From NCBI GenBank assembly GCA_026988195.1, contig JALSLS010000468.1:1-31515 (forward strand): DNA of 31,515 bases, given 5' to 3'. Of this stretch, positions 16,047-23,208 are shown one piece after another. The notes beneath the pieces were generated by a model. That model was not told the DNA's origin, searched no databases, and worked only from the letters and a program-made list of their open reading frames with translations. The DNA is from Methylomonas sp. GTDB taxonomy: Bacteria; Pseudomonadota; Gammaproteobacteria; Methylococcales; Methylomonadaceae. The position numbers and the translations under genes are program-made. The stretch's first letter is position 1, and each line of letters begins with the position of its first letter.

Positions 16047-16058
16047 CCAAATTCTAAT

Positions 16059-16161
16059 GTAGGAGCGTCCGCCCCGGCGCGAATAAAACAAGGCTTCTAC
16101 TTTAAAGAGCTTAAAGACTTAAAAAACCTATTATATTCGCGCCGGGGGCGGACGCTCCTAC
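16059..16161. repeat. BIME (inverted REP pair) 1, upstream of the RAYT gene
   Basis: Two REP sequences in inverted orientation: GTAGGAGCGTCCGCCCCGGC at 16059 and the mirrored GCCGGGGGCGGACGCTCCTA ending at 16160. The spacer is about 50 bases and holds short direct repeats related to AAAGAGCTT. It lies between 6S RNA and the transposase start (16171). Confidence 0.93.
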
Positions 16162-16170
16162 ACTTATCTT

Positions 16171-16611
16171 ATGCTCAGACTTCATGCAAAGAATCTAAGA
16201 AAAGGTAGATATTCACAGAATAATCAAATATACCTCATCACCACGGTAACAGCACAGCGCGAACCTATTTTTACTGATTTATTTGCAGCAAGAATTGTAA
16301 TTAATACTTTAAAAGAAGAGCACGTTAGAGGAAATGCAGAAACATTAGCTTTTGTGCTTATGCCAGACCATTTACACTGGTTAATGCAGTTAACGAACAG
16401 TGATAGCCTGTCTAAAGTCGTTGGCAGAATAAAATCCGTATCAGCCCACCATTTACAGCAACAGACTTGGCAAACAGGTTTTCACGATCATGCCTTACGT
16501 AAGGAGGAGGCATTAGTTTCTACAGCAAGGTATATTGTTGCCAACCCATTACGCGCAAAATTAGTAGAGAAAATTACTGACTACCCCCACTGGGATGCAA
16601 AATGGCTGTAG
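16171..16611 (+). CDS. REP-associated tyrosine transposase (RAYT, Y1 HUH family)
   Basis: The 146-residue protein belongs to the single-strand DNA nucleases related to IS200/IS605 TnpA that act on REP palindromes. The N-terminal LRKGRYSQNNQIYLITTVT is the family start. The metal-binding HUH motif is HLH (67-69) in VLMPDHLHWLM, and the catalytic tyrosine is Y121 in ARYIVANPLRAKLV. The start ATG follows the upstream BIME by 9 bases with no clear ribosome site, and the TAG stop is made by the first bases of the next REP. Length is near the short end for the family (roughly 140-220 aa). All key residues are present, so it may be active. Confidence 0.93.
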   Translation: MLRLHAKNLRKGRYSQNNQIYLITTVTAQREPIFTDLFAARIVINTLKEEHVRGNAETLAFVLMPDHLHWLMQLTNSDSLSKVVGRIKSVSAHHLQQQTWQTGFHDHALRKEEALVSTARYIVANPLRAKLVEKITDYPHWDAKWL

Positions 16612-16713
16612 GAGCGTCCGCCCTCGGCGCGAATTAAAACAAAGGCTTTTGCTTTAAAGAGCTTAAAGAGCTAAAGAGCCTATTATATTCGCGCCGGGGG
16701 CGGACGCTCCTAC
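16608..16713. repeat. BIME 2 (overlaps the RAYT stop codon)
   Basis: Inverted REP pair of 106 bp, GTAGGAGCGTCCGCCCTCGG on the left and GGGGGCGGACGCTCCTAC on the right. The spacer has three near-copies of AAAGAGCT. The stop codon of the transposase gene is bases 2-4 of the left REP. Confidence 0.93.
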
Positions 16714-16873
16714 ATTGGCGCTGATCATTTACAGCAACAAACTTGGCAAGCCGGCCATGCTTTACGTAAGGAGCGGGCGTTAGTTTCTATAGCAAGGGAT
16801 ATTGTGGCCAACCCATTACGTGTCAAAATAGTTGAGAAATTTACGACTACCCCCATTGGAATGCAAAGTGGCT
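16714..16873 (+). pseudogene. Degenerate RAYT 3' fragment 1
   Basis: About 160 bp that match the last 55 codons of the RAYT gene at 16171-16611 (from ADHLQQ, corresponding to residues 92-97). It lacks three codons (FHD), has Asp (GAT) at the catalytic Tyr121 position, and has a one-base deletion near the end that shifts the frame. There is no start codon. It is preceded and followed by BIMEs. Confidence 0.88.
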
Positions 16874-16978
16874 GTAGGAGCGTCCGCCCTCGGCGCGAAT
16901 TAAAACAAAGGCTTTTGCTTTAAAGGCTTAAAGAGCTAAAGAGCCTATTATATTCGCGCCGAGGGCGGACGCTCCTAC
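16874..16978. repeat. BIME 3
   Basis: Inverted REP pair of 105 bp, starting exactly 266 bp after the equivalent base of BIME 2. Nearly identical to BIME 2, with one AAAGAGCT repeat unit shortened. Confidence 0.92.
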
Positions 16979-17139
16979 ATTGGCGCTGATCATTTACAGC
17001 AACGAACTTGGCAAGCCGACCATGCTTTACGTAAGGAGCGGGCGTTAGTTTCTATAGCAAGGGATATTGTGGCCAATCCATTACGCGCCAAATTAGTAGA
17101 GAAAATTACTGACTACCCCCATTGCGATGCAAAGTGGCT
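16979..17139 (+). pseudogene. Degenerate RAYT 3' fragment 2
   Basis: About 161 bp, closely similar to fragment 1 and sharing its diagnostic differences from the full gene: loss of three codons and Tyr to Asp at the catalytic position. Unlike fragment 1 it keeps the reading frame to the TAG in the next REP. W141 is replaced by Cys. It is a tandem copy of fragment 1, not an independent capture. Confidence 0.88.
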
Positions 17140-17245
17140 GTAGGAGCGTCCGCCCTCGGCGCGAATAAAACAAAGGCTTTTGCTTTAAAGAGCTTAAAGA
17201 GCTAAAGAGCCTGTTATATTCGCGCCGGGGGCCGGACGCTCCTAC
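17140..17245. repeat. BIME 4 (supplies the ilvA stop codon)
   Basis: Inverted REP pair of 106 bp, starting exactly 266 bp after BIME 3. The right arm has an extra C (GGGGGCCGGACGCTCC). Its last bases, read on the minus strand, are the TAG stop of ilvA (17242-17244), so the element reaches into the gene end. Confidence 0.92.
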
Positions 17246-18759
17246 CCGCCGATGAATGTTTTGTAGGCTGGGTTTTCTGTTTCTTCTTGGTATTCAAAGC
17301 CAACGGCTTCTAAGCGTTTTTGAAATTCTTTTCGTTCTGATTTGGGCATTTGCACTCCCATTAGTACCTTGCCGAATGCTGCGCCATGGTTTCGGTAATG
17401 AAACATGCTGATATTCCAGCGACTTCCCAGTGAGGCTAAAAATTTTAATAATGCTCCAGGTCTTTCAGGGAACTGAATACTGTAGACAATTTCACCTAGC
17501 GCTTTTTGTGCATGTCCGCCGACCATATATCGAATATGATCTTTTGCTAATTCATTTAAGGTCATATCAGTTACTGAAAAACCTTTACTTTCAAGACTTG
17601 CAATTAAATCATTACGGTCTTCTTGCTTACCTGAACATGAGATTCCGACAAAAACTTGAGCAACCTTGTCATCAAAATATCGATGATTAAACTCGGTAAG
17701 ACTACGCTTTCTTAATGCCTTACAAAATTTTAAAAAGCTACCGGGCACTTCTGGAACAGTAACCGCTAATAAAATCTCTTTATGCTCACCCACTAAGGTT
17801 CGTTCTGCAACGTAGCGTAAGCGATCAAAATTAACATTAGCGCCGCTTTCTATTGCAATTAAGGTTTGATCTTTTACCCCATTTAACTCTACATATTTCT
17901 TTAACCCCGCCAGCGCTAACGCACCTGCTGGCTCTGCGACAGAGCGGGTATCATCAAAAATATCTTTAATACCTGCACAAATTTCATCCGTGCTAACGGT
18001 AATAACTTCATCAACAAATTTCTGAGCCAATTTAAAAGGCTCTTCTCCCACCTGTTTAACAGCAACCCCATCAGCAAACAGCCCAACTTGCTTAATTTTT
18101 ATGCGTTTATTGGCTTGTAAGGCATGATTAAGTGAATCTGCATCATTAGGTTCCACCCCGATTATTTTTGTTTCAGGCCGTACAAACTTTACATAAACTG
18201 CAATTCCTGCAATTAAGCCGCCGCCGCCCACCGGCACAAAAATAGCGTCAATCTTTGAGGTGTACTGCCTTAAAATTTCCACCCCAATAGTGCCTTGCCC
18301 AGCTATGACTTCGGGGTCATCATAAGGGTGTACAAAGGTCATGCCTTTTTGTTCAGCGATCTCTTTAGCATGGATACAGGCATCATCATAAGAATCACCG
18401 AATAATACGATCTTTGCGCCCCAGGCCTTAACAGCTTTAACTTTAATATCAGGGGTGGTTTTTGGCATAACAATTAAAGCTTTAATACCTAACTTTTTGG
18501 CTGATAAAGCCACGCCTTGCGCATGATTCCCCGCAGAGGCGGCAATAACCCCGTTGCCTCGTTCTGCTACTGTTAAAGAGGCTATTTTGTTATACGCGCC
18601 TCTAATTTTAAAAGAAAACACAGGTTGCAAGTCTTCTCTTTTTAAATAGACTTTATTGCCTAGCCTTAATGACAGCGAACGAGCAAGATCTAAAGGTGTT
18701 TCTATAGCGACATCGTAGACTTTTGCTCGGAGTATTTTTTCTATGTATTGTTGAATCAT
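17242..18759 (-). CDS. ilvA: Threonine ammonia-lyase, biosynthetic
   Basis: PLP enzyme that converts threonine to 2-oxobutanoate, the first step of isoleucine synthesis. The 505-residue protein (E. coli 514) has the PLP lysine K51 in FSFKIRGAYNK, SAGNHAQGVALSA, and the phosphate-binding glycine loop VPVGGGGLIAG (about 176-186). Two C-terminal ACT-like domains (about 330-410 and 420-505) mark the biosynthetic, isoleucine-inhibited form rather than the short catabolic one. The stop codon is built from the terminal REP of the adjacent array, so the natural C-terminus may have been trimmed or replaced. It is followed upstream by a 98-bp gap to gspD. Confidence 0.95.
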   Translation of the reverse strand: MIQQYIEKILRAKVYDVAIETPLDLARSLSLRLGNKVYLKREDLQPVFSFKIRGAYNKIASLTVAERGNGVIAASAGNHAQGVALSAKKLGIKALIVMPKTTPDIKVKAVKAWGAKIVLFGDSYDDACIHAKEIAEQKGMTFVHPYDDPEVIAGQGTIGVEILRQYTSKIDAIFVPVGGGGLIAGIAVYVKFVRPETKIIGVEPNDADSLNHALQANKRIKIKQVGLFADGVAVKQVGEEPFKLAQKFVDEVITVSTDEICAGIKDIFDDTRSVAEPAGALALAGLKKYVELNGVKDQTLIAIESGANVNFDRLRYVAERTLVGEHKEILLAVTVPEVPGSFLKFCKALRKRSLTEFNHRYFDDKVAQVFVGISCSGKQEDRNDLIASLESKGFSVTDMTLNELAKDHIRYMVGGHAQKALGEIVYSIQFPERPGALLKFLASLGSRWNISMFHYRNHGAAFGKVLMGVQMPKSERKEFQKRLEAVGFEYQEETENPAYKTFIGG

Positions 18760-18857
18760 AAAATATTTTTATTGCTCCCGCCAATGTATCTATTAAAGGA
18801 TGGGTAATATACTTCAAGCCCCTATATTCCCCAATTTTAATAGTCTAAATATAAGGT

Positions 18858-20984
18858 CTATTTTATTATGGGTGTTACTATAACTTCTTGATAAATTCCT
18901 GATAATTTACGCTTGAATTCGTTGGTGACTAATTTTGCATCTAACCTGCTTTTTACTACCCTTGGTGTAATTAGCAAAACCAACTCTGTTTTTCTTTTTG
19001 TTTTTACTGTATTACCAAATAATGGCCCTATAAGGGGTAGTTCATGTAAAAAAGGAATCCCAGTCTTTGTATATTCATTTCTTTCACTAATTAATCCACC
19101 CAATACAATAGTTTCCCCACTTTGCACTGCCACACTACTTTTAATTTCTCTAGTTATAATATTAGGGTTTGGGCTTCCATCTGGGGTATTTCCAATGTCT
19201 TCAATTTTTTGTTCAATATCCATAATCACTAGGCCATTAGCATTTACCCTAGGCTTCACAACAACCGTCACCCCTGTTTTTCGTTGCTGAAAGGTGGATG
19301 TTACAAAAGGGTCAGTGCCAGTACTGGTATTTGCAGATTGAGAGGTTTGAAGAGAAATTTCATCCCCCACTTGTATTGATGCTTCTTGGTTATTTAAAAC
19401 CATTAATGAAGGCGAGGAAATGATATTAACATTACCTTTTTCTGCCTGCGCGTTAATTACAGCGGAAACACCACTACTAGTAAAGGCATAACCAAAGCCT
19501 CCTGTACTTGCTCCTACAGCAGCAGCAGCGGCATCTGCAAAAAAAGACCCGCCAGAAGAACTAGCAGCATTCTGTCCACCATTATGACTTAAAGCCCACT
19601 TAATCCCATATTCAAGATCATCAGTTAAAGTCACATCCACAATGGTCGCATCAATCAACACTTGCAAAGGCATCACGTCTAATTGTTTAATCACTCGCTC
19701 TATAGCTGAATAATCCTGAGCACTTGCCACTATAATTAAAGCATTATTGGCTTCATCGGCAATAATATTAACATCACCGAGATTAGAAATTGATGCTACC
19801 TTGGTACTTTTTCGTACTGCTCCTGTTTTTGTGGTTTTCTTATTTTTATTTGTAATCTGAACGGTTTTCTTACCTGAGGCAACTGAAGGATTAGTTTTTG
19901 ATTTCCCACTGCTACTAAAAATTTCATTTAGAGTCGCTGCCAATTCAACAGCATCTACATGCTGTGCTCTATAAACATTAACGCCTCCGCCGGCCGCTAT
20001 ATTGGCTTTATCTAATCGAAAGATCCATCTTTCTATATCAGTTAAATACTTAGCCCTTTGAGTAATCGCTAAAATAGAGTTTAAACGTTCAATAGCCATA
20101 AATTGAAAAAACCCGGCTCCCGAAGTTCCACTCTTTTTAGCAAACACTTGTTCCAGCTCTTCAATAATTTTAGCGGCATCTACATTTTGTAGGGGAAACA
20201 CACCAAATGAACGCCCCTTCATCATATCAACATCAAAGGTATTGACCATTTCCATTGCTCGCGCTAATTCAGCGGCTGTTCCGGCTATCAGCATAATGTT
20301 TCGTGCACTATCTACATGCAAAATACTTTTTTGCTGCATTAAAGGCTTAATTATTTCTGCCAGTTCTTCTACCGCTACATTTTTAACAGGCACAACTTTT
20401 ACTTGGTAACCTGCTGGAATTTGTTCTTTATACTTATTGTATGTACTAAATGCACTGCTTTGTAATGCATTTTGCTTTAGTTTAATTTGATAAACCCCAT
20501 CCTGATAAACCATCGCGGCATTATTAATATCCAGCAACATATCTAATGTAGGTAATAATTCTGCACGGCTTAGTGGCTTAGAAGTCTGTAAGGTGACTTT
20601 ACCGGCTACTTTTGGGCTTAAAAGATAATTTTCAGCTAAAATATCACTTAAAATAACTTTAGCAACTTCTCCTAAGTCAGCATCATCAAAATTTAAACTA
20701 TATTCTCCTTTTCCTGTGCTATTTGCTGGTTTTGGTTTCGACTGTTGAGATATAAATTGCCCTGTCCCAGGGTACAGTTCAGCTTTGATATTTTCTGCAT
20801 TAATCTCATTAGAATCATTATTACTTAATTCTTCATAAACAATCTCTGTTTGCTCTGTCGCTTGTTCAGGTAAAATTGGTTCTAAAGGTAATTTTTCATG
20901 TAACTCTGGCCCTAACAACTCACACCCTGAAACCGAAAGGCTTATGGCTAAAATATAAGGAATTTTTTGTTTACAGTTAATCAT
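18858..20984 (-). CDS. gspD: Type II secretion system secretin GspD, with lipoprotein signal
   Basis: Forms the outer-membrane channel of the type II secretion system. The 708-residue protein has a lipobox VSGC (C21), so it is predicted to be lipidated; Glu at +2 is compatible with outer-membrane sorting. Domains in order: N0 about 94-168, N1 193-255, N2 258-328, N3 334-437 with a lysine-rich insert at about 360-398, then the secretin barrel from 438 with the conserved IPFLHELPLIGPLFG (643-657) and LLITPRVV (670-677). The C-terminal S-domain is short. It overlaps the upstream gspC-like gene by 4 bp (ATGA) and ends the operon. Confidence 0.94.
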   Translation of the reverse strand: MINCKQKIPYILAISLSVSGCELLGPELHEKLPLEPILPEQATEQTEIVYEELSNNDSNEINAENIKAELYPGTGQFISQQSKPKPANSTGKGEYSLNFDDADLGEVAKVILSDILAENYLLSPKVAGKVTLQTSKPLSRAELLPTLDMLLDINNAAMVYQDGVYQIKLKQNALQSSAFSTYNKYKEQIPAGYQVKVVPVKNVAVEELAEIIKPLMQQKSILHVDSARNIMLIAGTAAELARAMEMVNTFDVDMMKGRSFGVFPLQNVDAAKIIEELEQVFAKKSGTSGAGFFQFMAIERLNSILAITQRAKYLTDIERWIFRLDKANIAAGGGVNVYRAQHVDAVELAATLNEIFSSSGKSKTNPSVASGKKTVQITNKNKKTTKTGAVRKSTKVASISNLGDVNIIADEANNALIIVASAQDYSAIERVIKQLDVMPLQVLIDATIVDVTLTDDLEYGIKWALSHNGGQNAASSSGGSFFADAAAAAVGASTGGFGYAFTSSGVSAVINAQAEKGNVNIISSPSLMVLNNQEASIQVGDEISLQTSQSANTSTGTDPFVTSTFQQRKTGVTVVVKPRVNANGLVIMDIEQKIEDIGNTPDGSPNPNIITREIKSSVAVQSGETIVLGGLISERNEYTKTGIPFLHELPLIGPLFGNTVKTKRKTELVLLITPRVVKSRLDAKLVTNEFKRKLSGIYQEVIVTPIIK

Positions 20985-21541
20985 CTTGGTTCTCGGGATT
21001 TAGGTTTTATCTTTTTTTTCAAGGAGTGACGTGTATTGGGTCTTTTTTGTTGCTTGGGCTTAGGTTTACGCAACATCAAGGTTTGTTTATTTCCTCGCTG
21101 TTCTAGTACCACGCTATCTGCTTTTATTTCTATAATCTGCCAGCCACTAACATCCTCACCTTCTACTTTCTTTAAATAATTTCGACCTTTGCCCTTTTTA
21201 TTAAAAAGAACCATGGTCTTATCTTTTATTGAGTAAATTCCAAGTAAAGTTAAGTCATCTACTTTACCCACAACCTCATCCTCTTTTTCATCAACTCCAT
21301 CGACTATTGGCTTTCTTCCTTCTATAAACAAGGGGCTTTCCACCATAGCTGAATAACTTTCTTCCGTTTGTTTGCTCAGAATAAGCTTAGGTAACTCAAT
21401 AGGTAACTCTTCGCTTACTTCTGTACTCGTTGCTAACCCGACAGGAGACTCTCTATATTGACCCAGTTGCCATTCGATTAATAGCACTAGCAATAACAAT
21501 ACAGATAGGCCCATTAATCCTTTAATAATTGTATTATTCAT
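20981..21541 (-). CDS. GspC-like inner-membrane protein (HR domain, no PDZ)
   Basis: The 186-residue protein has one N-terminal membrane helix (about 7-23), a periplasmic linker, and a small beta-rich domain (about 95-158, LTLLGIYSIKDKTMVLF and following) that resembles the homology region of GspC, which contacts the N0 domain of GspD. There is no room for a PDZ or coiled-coil domain; instead it ends in a strongly basic tail with about 13 Lys/Arg in 28 residues (159-186). GspN is an alternative name used for genes at this position. It overlaps gspM by 8 bp and gspD by 4 bp. Confidence 0.75.
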   Translation of the reverse strand: MNNTIIKGLMGLSVLLLLVLLIEWQLGQYRESPVGLATSTEVSEELPIELPKLILSKQTEESYSAMVESPLFIEGRKPIVDGVDEKEDEVVGKVDDLTLLGIYSIKDKTMVLFNKKGKGRNYLKKVEGEDVSGWQIIEIKADSVVLEQRGNKQTLMLRKPKPKQQKRPNTRHSLKKKIKPKSREPR

Positions 21542-22121
21542 TGCTTTTCCTCATAAAACCAGCAACTTGAAAATTTATATTCATCTTGTTACTTGGCTCT
21601 ATTTTGCGTGTTTTACGATTCCGCTTTCCTCTCACCGGGCGAATATCTATTTGGTCGACCACCATAACTTGGGCTGATGATTCAATCTCATGCAAGACGC
21701 TACGCAAAACTTCTATATCGCCAGACATTCTGACCTTAACAATAACTCGATTAAAGCCATTATCATTTCTATGGGGGAGCACTTGGGTACTGGTTAACTG
21801 TCCCCCCGCCTGTGCAATTGATGATTTAATCAATTTCTGTAAATCTGCTGAAGCTAGTGCTTCGGTATCTCGGGTACTAAAATAATTCTGTTTCTGGTAT
21901 TTGTTTTTAATCTGTTCAATATTGGCAAGAACACTGTCTTTTCTTGCCACAATTTGTTTGGCTCTTTGTAATCTAAAAATCAGTTCCTGCTTTTGCTCAT
22001 GATTTTCTAAGCCCATCGAGACTAGGGGGATGATAATCATAAAGATAATAGAGAAGATACCTAACCCAAGTAAGCCTATTGCTATCCAACGTTGCTGAGG
22101 TATTTCATTCATTTTCAGCAT
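21534..22121 (-). CDS. gspM: Type II secretion system protein GspM (type b)
   Basis: The 195-residue bitopic inner-membrane protein has its membrane helix at about 13-33, then a helical coiled coil (about 40-80) and a ferredoxin-like periplasmic domain (about 85-195) with SSIAQAGGQLTSTQVLPH and VIVKVRMSGDIEVLRSVLHEIE, typical of the T2SSM_II subfamily. It partners GspL in the assembly platform. The start may be at residue 4 (MNEIPQQ). It overlaps gspL by 17 bp. Confidence 0.85.
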   Translation of the reverse strand: MLKMNEIPQQRWIAIGLLGLGIFSIIFMIIIPLVSMGLENHEQKQELIFRLQRAKQIVARKDSVLANIEQIKNKYQKQNYFSTRDTEALASADLQKLIKSSIAQAGGQLTSTQVLPHRNDNGFNRVIVKVRMSGDIEVLRSVLHEIESSAQVMVVDQIDIRPVRGKRNRKTRKIEPSNKMNINFQVAGFMRKSNE

Positions 22122-23208
22122 CCTCTTTACTATTCACGTCCATACTAATCTGAAATCGTTCCATCCCTGTTCTTTTATCTTGAGTTAAGGGGGATACAAA
22201 GCGTGCATTCCTGAATAAGGGGGAGGCTTCAATAATACTAATTAAAGCGGAGGCAGTGGGAGATTGGCCTTGAATTTGTATGCGCTCATTACTGTATTTA
22301 AAATGGGTTAACCAAGTGGATTGGGGTAATAATTTACTTAGTAAATTAATGGTTTCCGTCATTGGCGCTGATTTATTTTTAATACTAATTAAGCGTTCAG
22401 TTTCATCGACTATTCGATCAATTTCCAGTTGGTAGTCTTGTACAAGCTGCGTGTCTTTTTGTAGATTTTTTAATTGTGCTCGTAAACTATCAATTTCTTG
22501 CTCTTGCTGCCAAAGAGGGAAAATCAAAACAATCACTGTTAACACTGTTGCAAGTAGACTGAGTCCCCAAATTGCCATTTGGGTGGTTTTGCTTTCTACC
22601 TGTCTATACTTTTCTGGCAATAAGTTATAGGGGTTAAAGTCATGTTCAAAGTCATTAGCGGCTTCACTATAGTCAACCACTGCGGGTGAGAGGTTCAGCT
22701 GTTTGAGTTGCTGATAAAGTCTATCTAAAATATCTTTTGGAGTTAAGACTAACAATACTTTTATTTTGCCTTGCTGTTCTTTTCCTATCATTTTTACTGC
22801 AAAATAAACTTGATCAACAGTAAAAGGGGTCACTCTATCCATTTCAAACCCCACAACTTGTTGTAGGTTTTCTTTGGCTGCTGCCGGTAAATACAATATT
22901 TTTTTCATGCCTTGTTCAGCGCTTAATCTTAAAATAAAATCAGCTTTTTCTAGCTCAGTTATTTTACCTATTAATTGCTGGTAATCTTCTACACGAGTCT
23001 CGCTAAGTTTCAGTGTGGTTATTTTTTGTACTTTTCCATCGACCAAGTGTTCAAAATGTAATGAATCACCGACCACCGACAAAAGTATATAGCCTGCTTT
23101 ATCTGTCAGTTTTTGTCTTAATGTTTCTGGCAAGCAATGGGATAATTCTCTCCCCCACCACCGGAAAAATCTTTTTAAATCAAAGTCTATATCAGTCTTC
23201 AGGTTCAT
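22105..23208 (-). CDS. gspL: Type II secretion system protein GspL
   Basis: The 367-residue protein couples the GspE ATPase to the membrane platform. The cytoplasmic half (about 1-205) is PilM/actin-like, with the VGFEMDRVTPF motif (119-129) that is conserved in GspL/PilM-type proteins and NLLPEKYRQ (195-203). One membrane helix follows (about 212-233), then a coiled coil (about 235-285) and a PilN-like ferredoxin domain. It overlaps gspK by 17 bp and gspM by 17 bp, so the three are translationally coupled. Confidence 0.88.
   Translation of the reverse strand: MNLKTDIDFDLKRFFRWWGRELSHCLPETLRQKLTDKAGYILLSVVGDSLHFEHLVDGKVQKITTLKLSETRVEDYQQLIGKITELEKADFILRLSAEQGMKKILYLPAAAKENLQQVVGFEMDRVTPFTVDQVYFAVKMIGKEQQGKIKVLLVLTPKDILDRLYQQLKQLNLSPAVVDYSEAANDFEHDFNPYNLLPEKYRQVESKTTQMAIWGLSLLATVLTVIVLIFPLWQQEQEIDSLRAQLKNLQKDTQLVQDYQLEIDRIVDETERLISIKNKSAPMTETINLLSKLLPQSTWLTHFKYSNERIQIQGQSPTASALISIIEASPLFRNARFVSPLTQDKRTGMERFQISMDVNSKEDAENE

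Noticed and set aside
15847..16050. A 67-codon open frame on the minus strand.
   Set aside because: It is antisense to the clear 6S RNA; the open frame follows from the RNA's paired GC-rich structure.
15975..16208. A 77-codon plus-strand open frame starting inside 6S RNA and ending in the RAYT gene.
   Set aside because: It crosses the RNA, a BIME and the start of another gene, and has no protein-like features.
16059..17245. CRISPR array.
   Set aside because: The repeats are inverted pairs of about 27 bp with a 266-bp period, and the 'spacers' are copies of one another derived from the RAYT gene; no cas gene is present.
18913..19290. A 125-codon open frame on the plus strand.
   Set aside because: It is antisense within the strongly conserved secretin domain of gspD.
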